From OLB6 sp964493635 (lineage in GTDB: Bacteria > Bacteroidota > Ignavibacteria > Kapaibacteriales > Kapaibacteriaceae), in contig CAZBOW010000037.1 in NCBI GenBank assembly GCA_964493635.1, positions 1 to 13,799 of the forward strand: DNA of 13,799 nt, in the 5' to 3' direction. The notes under the pieces are model-generated. The model searched no databases and was not told the DNA's origin. It worked only from the letters and a program-made list of their open reading frames with translations. This document shows positions 1 to 8,200 of this stretch, one piece after another. Each line of letters begins with the position of its first letter. Within the stretch, counting starts at the first letter, position 1. The position numbers were made by a program, and so were the translations under genes.

Positions 1-1499
1 CCATGGTGCGGATGTATGCGCCATACTCCGCGCGTGGTGGCTGCTAAGAGCGTCGTGTCGTTGTAGTAGATGGCATGTCGCACGGTGTCCGTCCAGCGAC
101 GTCCATCTACGGTATAGAGATCTCGTACTATCGATGGTACAAAGGCTGTGGTACCTCTACCGATCGTGTTGGCAAAGATGAACCACAGGGAATCGGTTGG
201 GCTTGGAGTAGGAGTTACCGCCGTGGCTGCTGGCCCAGGCCACGGCAGAACGGTAAACGCGTACTGCTGCTTTTTCAACCATGCCGACGTATCGGGGTTT
301 TGCCACACAACGTCTTGGAGCGCCACCGTATCGACACGATTACTGTATGCAACCATTCTCAGCAGGTTGGCGTCGACCATCACATCCCGATACGGCATAT
401 GCAACTCGCGCAACGCCTCGACAGGTAGGAGTCGACTACCGGACCGAAGCAGCACTCCTTGCAGCGACGATACCCATTGCCAGTCACGCTGGTCCGAAGC
501 AACGGCACTGAGCATGTGTAACTGGTCGATTGTTAGTGGCGAGGTCTTCCAATCATCGTCTTGCAGAGGTATCGCCTCCAGTAGGCGCTTACGCACATCC
601 GCCACGTTAGAGCGTAACGTTGTGGCTTCCTCCCCAGCTACGACGCTGGAAGAAACAATGCGACGCAGCCGGCCTCGAACCAGATTCCATGGCAATCCTG
701 CATTGATAAACCGTAGGGAGTCGTTGAGAACGCCACGACAGATCGACACTCGAACGGTAGGGTCGCCCATCTTATAGGCCGGTGTGTTTTCGAACAGGCG
801 CAATCCACGATCTAGCGCTTGCAGCGCTTCCGGTGTTCTTCCCAGGGACGCGTATGCACGTGCCTTGATCATGTAACTCCATGCCTGTGCTGCATCATTT
901 TGGAACAACGCTCGGTGGCTGACAGACTCTGCATACTCGAGGTTGCTCAACGTTGAATCGTAGAGACCAACGCTGATGTAGAGCCAGGCAAGGTTTCGCC
1001 TAGCATCGGCAATGTGATCTGGTGGAATGTCGAAGGAAGGTAAACGATACCATTGAATCGCCTTTACCGTATCGCCTGCCTTCTTCAGTGCGTGTGCAAG
1101 ACGCATGTTCGTTTGGAACCGGAGACGCTCATCGTCCATCACGAGCACGTGGAGTACGTTTGCCGTGATGGCAATGTCGTAGTTGCCCGTCTCAAAAGCG
1201 AGTTGAGCAACCACGTCGTAGTAGTTGCCACGGAGTTGATGCGATGGAGTAGCGGCGGACCGCATTTTGACCTCGCCCAACAGCCTCAGCGCATCATCAT
1301 ACTCCCCGTCGAGGCGCGCTGCTACTGCATTGGCCAGAAGTTGCTGTGCAGTGTTGATCGACTCACGCGAACTCTCAAGGTTGTGGCGCTTGTTGGTACA
1401 GCCATACACTCCGAGTGATACGGCGAGTGATACGGCGAGTGATACGGCGAGTGATACGGCGAGTGCTACGGTAGGGACCTTAGCAAGAACCACGTTCAT
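1..1499 (-). CDS. TPR-like lipoprotein, C-terminus beyond window
   Basis: I translated the minus strand by hand from 1499 to the left edge. The frame is open throughout (499 codons, no stop), so the gene is 3'-truncated by the window. Residues 1-34 form a lipoprotein signal: a basic residue at 7, a very hydrophobic stretch and a lipobox-like VYGC with Cys34, so the protein is probably lipid-anchored. Residues about 45-230 are helical with TPR-like pairs, for example LDGEYDDALRLLGEV and ARAYASLGRTPEALQALDRG. Residues about 435-499 become beta-rich (LLAATTRGVWRI), which resembles the regulator-propeller strands of periplasmic sensor proteins, but too little is visible to name a family. ATG at 1499 gives a compact signal peptide. 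An in-frame ATG at 1514 would add five residues. Neither start has a clear Shine-Dalgarno site. The function is unknown. The long plus-strand frames opposite it lack any protein-like character. Confidence 0.82.
   Translation of the reverse strand, partial: MNVVLAKVPTVALAVSLAVSLAVSLAVSLGVYGCTNKRHNLESSRESINTAQQLLANAVAARLDGEYDDALRLLGEVKMRSAATPSHQLRGNYYDVVAQLAFETGNYDIAITANVLHVLVMDDERLRFQTNMRLAHALKKAGDTVKAIQWYRLPSFDIPPDHIADARRNLAWLYISVGLYDSTLSNLEYAESVSHRALFQNDAAQAWSYMIKARAYASLGRTPEALQALDRGLRLFENTPAYKMGDPTVRVSICRGVLNDSLRFINAGLPWNLVRGRLRRIVSSSVVAGEEATTLRSNVADVRKRLLEAIPLQDDDWKTSPLTIDQLHMLSAVASDQRDWQWVSSLQGVLLRSGSRLLPVEALRELHMPYRDVMVDANLLRMVAYSNRVDTVALQDVVWQNPDTSAWLKKQQYAFTVLPWPGPAATAVTPTPSPTDSLWFIFANTIGRGTTAFVPSIVRDLYTVDGRRWTDTVRHAIYYNDTTLLAATTRGVWRIHPHH
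1413..1471. repeat. 12-bp tandem repeat, four perfect copies plus a partial fifth
   Basis: The unit GAGTGATACGGC occurs four times without mismatch (1413-1460). It is followed by an 11-bp partial copy with one substitution (1461-1471). The repeat lies inside the minus-strand lipoprotein gene, where each unit encodes Ala-Val-Ser-Leu in the hydrophobic core of the signal peptide. Because the unit is a multiple of three, copy-number change keeps the frame. It also lies 62-120 bp upstream of the start codon of the divergent glycine-rich protein gene. Confidence 0.95.
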
Positions 1500-1532
1500 C
1501 AGTTGAGCATGCATTGATGTGTAACTTGTCCG

Positions 1533-3464
1533 ATGATCTGCAAAGTTGCACTATGTTCGGTGCTCTTACTGCTGGTTTTCCAGACTGATTCGGCATGCGC
1601 GCAAGTTCATCTCAAAGGAACTGTTCAGCAGTGTTACCCGATCACCGTAGCCGATCGCGCCCTACCCATCGACTCGATTATTGTTGATGGAACCGCTTCC
1701 CGAAGCCCCCTACCCGACAGTATCATTGCTGCGGTCCTCCTCGGGATGCAGAGTTCTCAGGGTATCACCGTTGTAGATCCGGAAACGGTTGAAGCCACCG
1801 GTGTGGTAGGGCAGGAGGTTGTCCTTTCTATCCGGCAGCGAATCGACAGTCTGTTTATTCTGGATCCTCCATTGGGGGTGACCATCGCACCCGACGACGT
1901 CTATCAGCTGGTGATCCCGGTAGTTGCCGATACGATCGTGATCGATTCGATCGTCACACCCCTGCCATGGGATGGACGATCGGGAGGAGTAGTAGATCTG
2001 CGTGCTCGTCACGTGCTGATTGTCAACGATACGATCCAAGCCACGGCACGTGGTTTTCGCGGCGGGCGGCGATCCGTCAATGGTGGCTCGTGTAACATCG
2101 TTCAGCCGTGCGACCCTCGCGGAAGCGCCATCACCGCGGAGAAGGGTGAAGGATGCCGAGCACCCGACACCACGTGTATCTCTGGTCATCTGCCATGGGG
2201 AACAGGAGGTGGCGGAGGCGATGCTCATAATGCTGGTGGCGGTGGTGGGGGTAACGGTGGCCCGGGTGGGCGCGGTGGCGACCAATGGCGATGCGGAGGA
2301 ACACCCGGCATGTGGGGACTTCCGGGAAACTGTGTAGTCCCTACGGATACGGTCACGCAGCCGTATGTCCTGACCCTTGGCGGTGGAGGTGGTGGAGGGC
2401 ACCAGAACAACAACGCCGGTACCGATGGGGCTGCCGGTGGAGGTTTGATTCGCTTGCGTGCACCGCGCATGCGAAGTGATTCGTTGGCTGCGATCTCAGT
2501 GCGAGCTCTGGGTGGAACCAACACCGCGCGCGCCGGCAATGATGGTGCCGGTGGTGGTGGCGCTGGTGGTACGGTGGAACTGCGTGTGTGTACTACGGAG
2601 AGCCCCCTACACGTGGATGTGTCGGGAGGGGGCGGGGGCACGTGTGATGCTGGCCATGGTCCTGGCGGTGGCGGAGCTGGTGGACGTGTAATCATCCACC
2701 CGGTTCTCTTAGAGACATCGCTCAACAACCTTGAATGGATCGCCGATGGTGGTCGTACTGGAGTAACCTCGGCAGGTGATCGCTATGGTGCCGAGGGTGG
2801 CACAACCGGTGTTGTGGAGTTACCGTGTTCATGGACATCGATCCCGGCCATTCGGACGACTCCTGCAACGCGTGTTGGCGATACCATGAGCATCACGATT
2901 GATCGCGTCCAGGATGTATCGTGTGCTACGAACATCACCCACGAGATCATGATCGTTGGTGATGCCGTAACACCGATACGGTGGGATTCCACCGCTGTCT
3001 TCGTGGAGTACGATCGCTCGAATGATACTGCGCGGATACAGCTGACACTTCCATCGGAATTGGCATGGACAGTGGATCTTCTTGCCGTCCTGGGACGTGA
3101 TACCACCGCTACCATCACCGTGCACTCAACCGTTGCTGTGTGTGCTTGGGAACAGGAGCCGATCACCGTAAACGTGACGGCGTGCGCTCTTCCGGAACGG
3201 CGAATCAGCCTAACTACGCCGGTGGTCCTTGAGGCTCATTACGCGCACGAACATGGCCTCAGGTATCTGGTGCAGCTTCCGCAGCTCCTTCCCTACAGCC
3301 TACGACTGATCCAGGTAGACGGACGCGTTGTATGGGAGCGGAGTGGTACTGGCACTGCAACACCAGAGCACGGTGTGATCGATGCGACGATGGTGCATCG
3401 TGGCTTCTACATACTTCTCCTCTCCACACCTTGGGGCGTAGAGAGGAGATATGTTCAGCTGTAA
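1533..3464 (+). CDS. Secreted glycine-rich surface protein with T9SS-like tail
   Basis: This 643-residue protein begins with a typical signal peptide (leucine-rich core, ACAQ cleavage near residue 24). Residues about 25-170 are beta-rich with many Asp/Val/Ile. Residues about 176-430 are very rich in glycine, with blocks such as GGGGGG separated by short strands (GGGLIRLRAPRM, GGTVELRV, GGRVIIHPV). This is the glycine-rich beta-type pattern known from large bacterial surface proteins. Residues about 430-555 form an immunoglobulin or cohesin-like segment (VGDTMSITI, LLAVLGRDTT). The last 80 or so residues end in GFYILLL and a basic strand RRYVQL, which resemble the type IX secretion sorting domain. 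The protein is thus probably exported by Sec, then by T9SS, to the cell surface. No catalytic motif is visible. An adhesive or matrix role is inferred. No Shine-Dalgarno site precedes the ATG, but the signal peptide fixes the start. It is convergent with the barrel gene downstream. Confidence 0.85.
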   Translation: MICKVALCSVLLLLVFQTDSACAQVHLKGTVQQCYPITVADRALPIDSIIVDGTASRSPLPDSIIAAVLLGMQSSQGITVVDPETVEATGVVGQEVVLSIRQRIDSLFILDPPLGVTIAPDDVYQLVIPVVADTIVIDSIVTPLPWDGRSGGVVDLRARHVLIVNDTIQATARGFRGGRRSVNGGSCNIVQPCDPRGSAITAEKGEGCRAPDTTCISGHLPWGTGGGGGDAHNAGGGGGGNGGPGGRGGDQWRCGGTPGMWGLPGNCVVPTDTVTQPYVLTLGGGGGGGHQNNNAGTDGAAGGGLIRLRAPRMRSDSLAAISVRALGGTNTARAGNDGAGGGGAGGTVELRVCTTESPLHVDVSGGGGGTCDAGHGPGGGGAGGRVIIHPVLLETSLNNLEWIADGGRTGVTSAGDRYGAEGGTTGVVELPCSWTSIPAIRTTPATRVGDTMSITIDRVQDVSCATNITHEIMIVGDAVTPIRWDSTAVFVEYDRSNDTARIQLTLPSELAWTVDLLAVLGRDTTATITVHSTVAVCAWEQEPITVNVTACALPERRISLTTPVVLEAHYAHEHGLRYLVQLPQLLPYSLRLIQVDGRVVWERSGTGTATPEHGVIDATMVHRGFYILLLSTPWGVERRYVQL

Positions 3465-3466
3465 AG

Positions 3467-3487
3467 GAGCTCTAGATGAGCTCTAGA
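3467..3487. repeat. 10-bp direct repeat and small hairpin between convergent genes
   Basis: GAGCTCTAGA occurs twice (3467-3476 and 3478-3487), one base apart, in the 26-bp gap between two convergent stop codons. GAGCTC is itself palindromic, so the two copies can pair as a 6-bp stem around a five-base loop. A bidirectional terminator is possible from its position, but the stem is short and has no T-tract. Confidence 0.4.
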
Positions 3488-3490
3488 CGT

Positions 3491-4300
3491 TTAGAATACC
3501 ACCGCTACACCGATCGCCAGATAGCTCAGGCGATAGTCGATCTCTGCACCACGCCAGATCGTTCCGGCGGCATAGAGCGGTGTAAGCGGAAAGGCGTAGC
3601 GCGCGTACAGATCGATGCCGCTCATGGCCGCATCCGCATCGCGGTACAACTGGGCGCGAATGCTACCAGTGATGTTCCACAGCATCGACTCATAACCCTC
3701 GAGAGAACCAGAGCGGTCGTCGCGGACATTCGTGCCAGTTTCCTTAAACACAACGTTCGACGGGCTCGTAAGTGTCTCGGTTTGGTGGTACGAACCGGAC
3801 AGAACCAACAGTCCTTCGGCACCGAGACCGATGTGGAGCAGGCGATCCAACACGGCAACTTCACCTTGAAGTCCAACACCGATGGTACTCCACGTCACGT
3901 CGAGATCATGTTGGAAAATGCCATCACCACTCTTGATCTCTCCTACGTCGATCTTCTGTGTAGACGTCGTAGAGAATGCAGCCGGCAATGCTTGCCAGCT
4001 CAGGCGTGGCTGCAATGCGAAGTCACCGTCTCCCAAGGGAAGCAGGTACGTTAGCTGCGCACCATAGCCAAAACCTGTGGTACCCTCGTAGCCGGTGCAG
4101 CAGTTCTCCACCGGAGGTAGCGCTGTAAATGTAGCCTGGTGAAAGCCAAGCACACCCATCACCCCGAGGGAGATCTCAGATTGGGCCCGTGTTGTGGTGT
4201 TCGTATCCCGTTGCTCGCGATCCTGTGCTTGTACCGACGAGTAGCTTCCTACCAGAACAGTCATCAACAGAACCGAGGAGATGCAATTGTGTATGGACAT
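3491..4300 (-). CDS. Predicted outer-membrane beta-barrel protein
   Basis: The 269-residue product has a signal peptide with a cleavage motif VQAQ at residue 25/26. The rest alternates polar and hydrophobic residues in short strands with aromatic ends (FGYGAQLTYLLPL, DFALQPRLSWQ, LLHIGLGAEGLLVLSGSY, GIDLYARYAFPL, LSYLAIGVAVVF). It ends in phenylalanine, as many outer-membrane barrels do. Eight to ten strands would fit this length. The family resembles the PorT/OmpA-like small barrels common in Bacteroidota, but I cannot name a specific one. Its ATG is 11 bp after the stop of the upstream T9SS-tailed gene, and AGG sits a few bases before it, so it is probably the last gene of the operon that starts with the giant repeat protein. 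An anchor or assembly role for its operon partners is inference. Confidence 0.75.
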   Translation of the reverse strand: MSIHNCISSVLLMTVLVGSYSSVQAQDREQRDTNTTTRAQSEISLGVMGVLGFHQATFTALPPVENCCTGYEGTTGFGYGAQLTYLLPLGDGDFALQPRLSWQALPAAFSTTSTQKIDVGEIKSGDGIFQHDLDVTWSTIGVGLQGEVAVLDRLLHIGLGAEGLLVLSGSYHQTETLTSPSNVVFKETGTNVRDDRSGSLEGYESMLWNITGSIRAQLYRDADAAMSGIDLYARYAFPLTPLYAAGTIWRGAEIDYRLSYLAIGVAVVF

Positions 4301-4311
4301 GTGATACCTGA

Positions 4312-5217
4312 TTACGGAAGCTTCACAAGTGTAGCCCGGCCAATAGCCGTAGGCGTAACGTAGATGATGGAATAGGTTCCCGAAGCAACGATTCCGAGAT
4401 CAAGCTCAGACACCGGCCATGATTCTGACATCGGTATGTTCTGGAAGGTTCGAACAAGGTTGCCATGCACGTCCAGCACCATGATCTTCCCTACACCTTC
4501 CTCTTTACCGTACACCTGAATCGAAACCACGGAGCCATGCACAGGGTTCGGAGCAATGTGGACGATCGGGCGGTTTGTGGGCTCGACGAGTCGGGTCTCG
4601 CCGTAGGTTTCACACAGACCATTCAGCGTTACGGAACCCGGCGTGGATGTCACATACTGCCGTGGAATGTCGATCCACTCAAAGCGCGTTACCGATACCG
4701 GAGTGGTGGTATCGTTGCCTAGGCGCGCCAACAGTGGAACGCTTACCAACGTACCGTTCGCTGCATCGGTCTCACCCTCAACGGCAATCGTGTACCTCAG
4801 TCCGTCATCACCAATCGACACGTAGCTAAGTGGCTCGATGATCGACCGACTAAACGTGAGTTCCATCCTCCACTTGCGCTTCACACCATTCTGGAAAAAG
4901 GTGCAAGGGGCTGCATAGGTGATGTCCAAGTTGAACGTATCGCCAACCTTCTGCGTAAGGTGTGGCAAAACAAAGGCCGTGTACTCCGCACTGGAGGCGA
5001 ACTTCTGGCCAATCTCCATCACGCCACCACGAATCTTCAGCGCATCGATCGACGGTTGAGCAAATGGCTGCGCCACCGCGCCGGCAGCCCCATACCCATC
5101 CTGAATGGGTGTGGAGGTAAAACCGCTGGTGACCGTACCACCCTCAACTCGTACTTGCCCGTTACCGGGCACAGCCAAGACGGCAAGAACGATTACTGCA
5201 ATCATCAATGTTTTCAT
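4312..5217 (-). CDS. Secreted protein with cohesin-like module and T9SS sorting tail
   Basis: I chose the ATG at 5217 (301 residues). The frame extends to a TTG directly after the upstream stop, but the ATG gives a clean signal peptide (MKTLMIAVIVLAVLAV, cleaved near residue 20). Residues about 55-190 look like a cohesin or immunoglobulin-type fold: VGDTFNLDI, WRMELTFSRSI, LRYTIAVEGE, VPLLARLGNDTT. Residues about 220-301 are a convincing type IX secretion C-terminal domain: APNPVHG at its start, KIMVLDVHGNLVRTF, then SGTYSIIYVTP and a final basic strand ending VKLP. The protein is thus probably a T9SS cargo exposed on the cell surface. It is the middle gene of a tightly spaced minus-strand operon. 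Its central module resembles residues 430-555 of the glycine-rich protein at 1533-3464. No enzyme motif is visible. Confidence 0.82.
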   Translation of the reverse strand: MKTLMIAVIVLAVLAVPGNGQVRVEGGTVTSGFTSTPIQDGYGAAGAVAQPFAQPSIDALKIRGGVMEIGQKFASSAEYTAFVLPHLTQKVGDTFNLDITYAAPCTFFQNGVKRKWRMELTFSRSIIEPLSYVSIGDDGLRYTIAVEGETDAANGTLVSVPLLARLGNDTTTPVSVTRFEWIDIPRQYVTSTPGSVTLNGLCETYGETRLVEPTNRPIVHIAPNPVHGSVVSIQVYGKEEGVGKIMVLDVHGNLVRTFQNIPMSESWPVSELDLGIVASGTYSIIYVTPTAIGRATLVKLP

Positions 5218-5229
5218 CGTTCGCACCAA

Positions 5230-8200
5230 TTAGTTGGTTGTCGACATCAGGATCCAGCGGCTCAGCGTTGTGCTGTAGATGAACGTGGCCACCGATTCAT
5301 CACCGATACCCTTGCTCGGAGCGCCCAGGATGAAGCGGTTATCAGCAGCCGATGCTCCGTCCTCGTTGATAAAGGTGATCAACTTGCCGGACTGGTTCAG
5401 CAGAATAATGATCCGACCGTTTTCACCGTTATCAATACCATTGATGCTGGTATTCGCCGTGGCGTTCGTGATGCGGAAGAAGGCATGAGCCGAGATGTTG
5501 ATATCGTTGATCTCTGTGGTACCGCCGCGCAATGCATCGACGTCGATGTTCGTTCCCTCGGACAGAATGAACTTGGAGATCTCCGCCGTTGGGCTTTGCG
5601 CAACCCACTTGTTCGTACCGCTGTCGTAGATCAGAGCGTCACCGTCGTTCGGGTTGAGCGGCGAGGTTACCGAGTATCCGCCAATAGAGCTAGCAGATGC
5701 GGTCACTGCCGCTGGTTCCCAGCGGTTATTGGTGGTGTTCCACGTGAGAACGTCGTTGTTGTTCGGCGCGCCACTATGAACGCTACGGCCTTGCAGACCA
5801 TCCACCGTTGGGTTAGGATAGGTACCCGAAAGGTCACCGCCGGCGGTGCCTCCTGGTGTAACACCGGAGATGGTTACGTTCGATGCACTCGTTACCCGAC
5901 CTTTCGCGTCGACCGTTACCTGAGCAACCTGGGTGGCACTACCATAGGTGTTGGCCGTTACGCCGCTTGCTGCAAGGGTTGGGTTGGGATACGTGCCCGT
6001 AAGATCGCCGCCAGCTGCACCGCCAGGTGTAACGCCAGAGATCGTGACGTTTGTTGCATTGGTAACGCGTCCCTTTGCGTCGATTGTTACTTGCGGAACC
6101 TGTGTGGCCGAGCCGTATGTATTTGCCGTTACGCCAGTGAGTCCCAAGGTTGGGTTGGGATACGTACCAGCGAGGTCGCCACCGGCCGCACCACCGGGTG
6201 TAACACCAGAGATGGTTACGTTCGATGCGTTCGTTACGCGACCCTTCGCATCCACCGTTACCTGAGCTACTTGCGTTGCCGAACCGTACGTGTTAGCTGT
6301 AACACCGGTAGGCGCTAGCGTTGGGTTTGGATACGTTCCGGTAAGGTCGCCACCAGCTGCACCTGTTGGTGAGCCAGAGACGGCCGAAGGTTCCCAAACG
6401 GCACTTGTAGCATTCCACACCAGAACGTCGTTGTTACTTGGTGCACTGGTCGATACAGCACGTCCCTGAATTCCCGAGACGGACGGAGATGGATAGGTAC
6501 CGGTCAGGTCACCACCGGCAGCACCACCAGGCGTAACACCGCTGATGGTTACGTTGCCGGCATTCGTTACTCGACCCTTGGCATCAACCGTCACCTGAGC
6601 AACTTGGGTAGCACTACCATACGTAGCCGCCGTTACACCCGTTGTTGGAAGAGTTGGGTTTGGATATGTGCCAGTGAGGTCGCCACCAGCGCTGCCACCA
6701 GGGGTAACACCGGAGATCGTCACGTTCGTGGCATTGGTAACGCGACCTTTCGCATCAACAGTTACTTGTGCTACCTGTGTGGACGAGCCGTACGTGGCAG
6801 CCACAACACCGGTAGTTGGAAGAGTTGGGTTCGGATAGGAGCCTGTGAGATCACCACCGGCTGCACCACCAGGCGTTACACCCGTGATGGTTACGTTCGT
6901 CGCATTGGTTACACGGCCTTTCGCATCAACGGTTACCTGCGCTACTTGCGTGGCGTTTCCGTACGTATTGGCTGTTACACCACTGGCCGCAAGCGTTGGA
7001 TTCGGATACGTGCCAGCCAGATCACCGCCGGCTGCACCTGTTGGCGAGCCCGATACGGCGACTGGTTCCCAGCGGTTGTTCGCGGTGCTCCATGTGAGTA
7101 CATCGTTGTTGTTTGGAGCTGCCGTCGAGATGTCCCGACCCTGAATGCCTGCTACAGACGGATTTGGATACGTGCCAGCAAGGTCACCTCCAGCTGTTCC
7201 GCCTGGCGTAACTCCAGAGATCGTGACGTTTGCAGCAGTCGTAACACGACCCTTTGCATCAACCGTTACTTGGGCAACCTGAGTTGCGGAACCGTACGTT
7301 CCGGCTGTTGCGCCGCTATTCTCAAGCTTGGCTCCGGTGATATTACCATCGGCAATCTTAGCCGTGGTAACAGCTCCGTTGGCAAGCGTTGGGTTCGGAT
7401 ACGTTCCGGCCAAATCTCCACCAGCTGCGCCACCGGGGGCAACGCCAGAAATCGTGATGTTCATGGCGTTGGTCACGCGACCTTTGGCATCAACCGTTAC
7501 CTGCGCTACTTGCGTGGACGAGCCATACGTACCGTTCGACACGCCGCTGTTTTCCAGCTTCGTTCCCGTAACGCTACCATCGGCAATCTTCGATGTGGTG
7601 ACGGCATTGTCGGCGAGGCCTGGGTTCGGATAGGTCCCCGCAAGCGCACCGCCTGCCGTACCTGTTGGTGAAGCACCAGTGATCGATACGGTAGTTGCGG
7701 CTACTACGCGACCCTTCGCATCGAGCGTAATCTGAGGAATCGACAATCCTGTTCCGTAGGTACCAGCCGTAACACCTGTTGGTGCCAGTGCTGGACTTGG
7801 ATACGTGCCGGTGAGGTCGCCACCAGCGGCTCCACCTGGAATGACACCAGAGATGGTCACGTTACCAGCATTCGTTACACGACCCTTGGCATCAACCGTA
7901 ACCTGAGCTACCTGTGTGGAGGAGCCATAGGTGCCGGCTGTTGCACCACTGTTTTCGAGTTTGTCGCCGGTGACACTTCCATTGGCAATCTTCGCCGTGG
8001 TAACGGCACCATCGGCAAGCGTTGGATTTGGGTACGTACCTGAGAGGTCGCCACCAGCTGCACCACCGGGCAATACACCAGAAATGGTCACGTTGCCGGC
8101 GTTGGTAACGCGGCCTTTTGCGTCGACTGTTACTTGAGCTACCTGCGTAGAAGAGCCATAGGTATTGGCCGTAACACCGCTGTTCTCGAGCTTATCACCG

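Noticed and set aside
75..1418. Plus-strand frames at 75-428, 148-777 and 1053-1418
   Set aside because: The minus strand is open over the full stretch with lipoprotein and TPR-like features. The plus frames overlap one another and look like random sequence.
1503..1529. TTG and TAACTTG as a Bacteroidota-type promoter for the glycine-rich gene
   Set aside because: The predicted transcript start would fall on or after the ATG at 1533, and the match to TAnnTTTG is imperfect.
2225..2728. Proline-rich minus-strand frame of 167 codons
   Set aside because: It is the complement of the glycine codons of the glycine-rich protein, and has no signal peptide or ribosome binding site.
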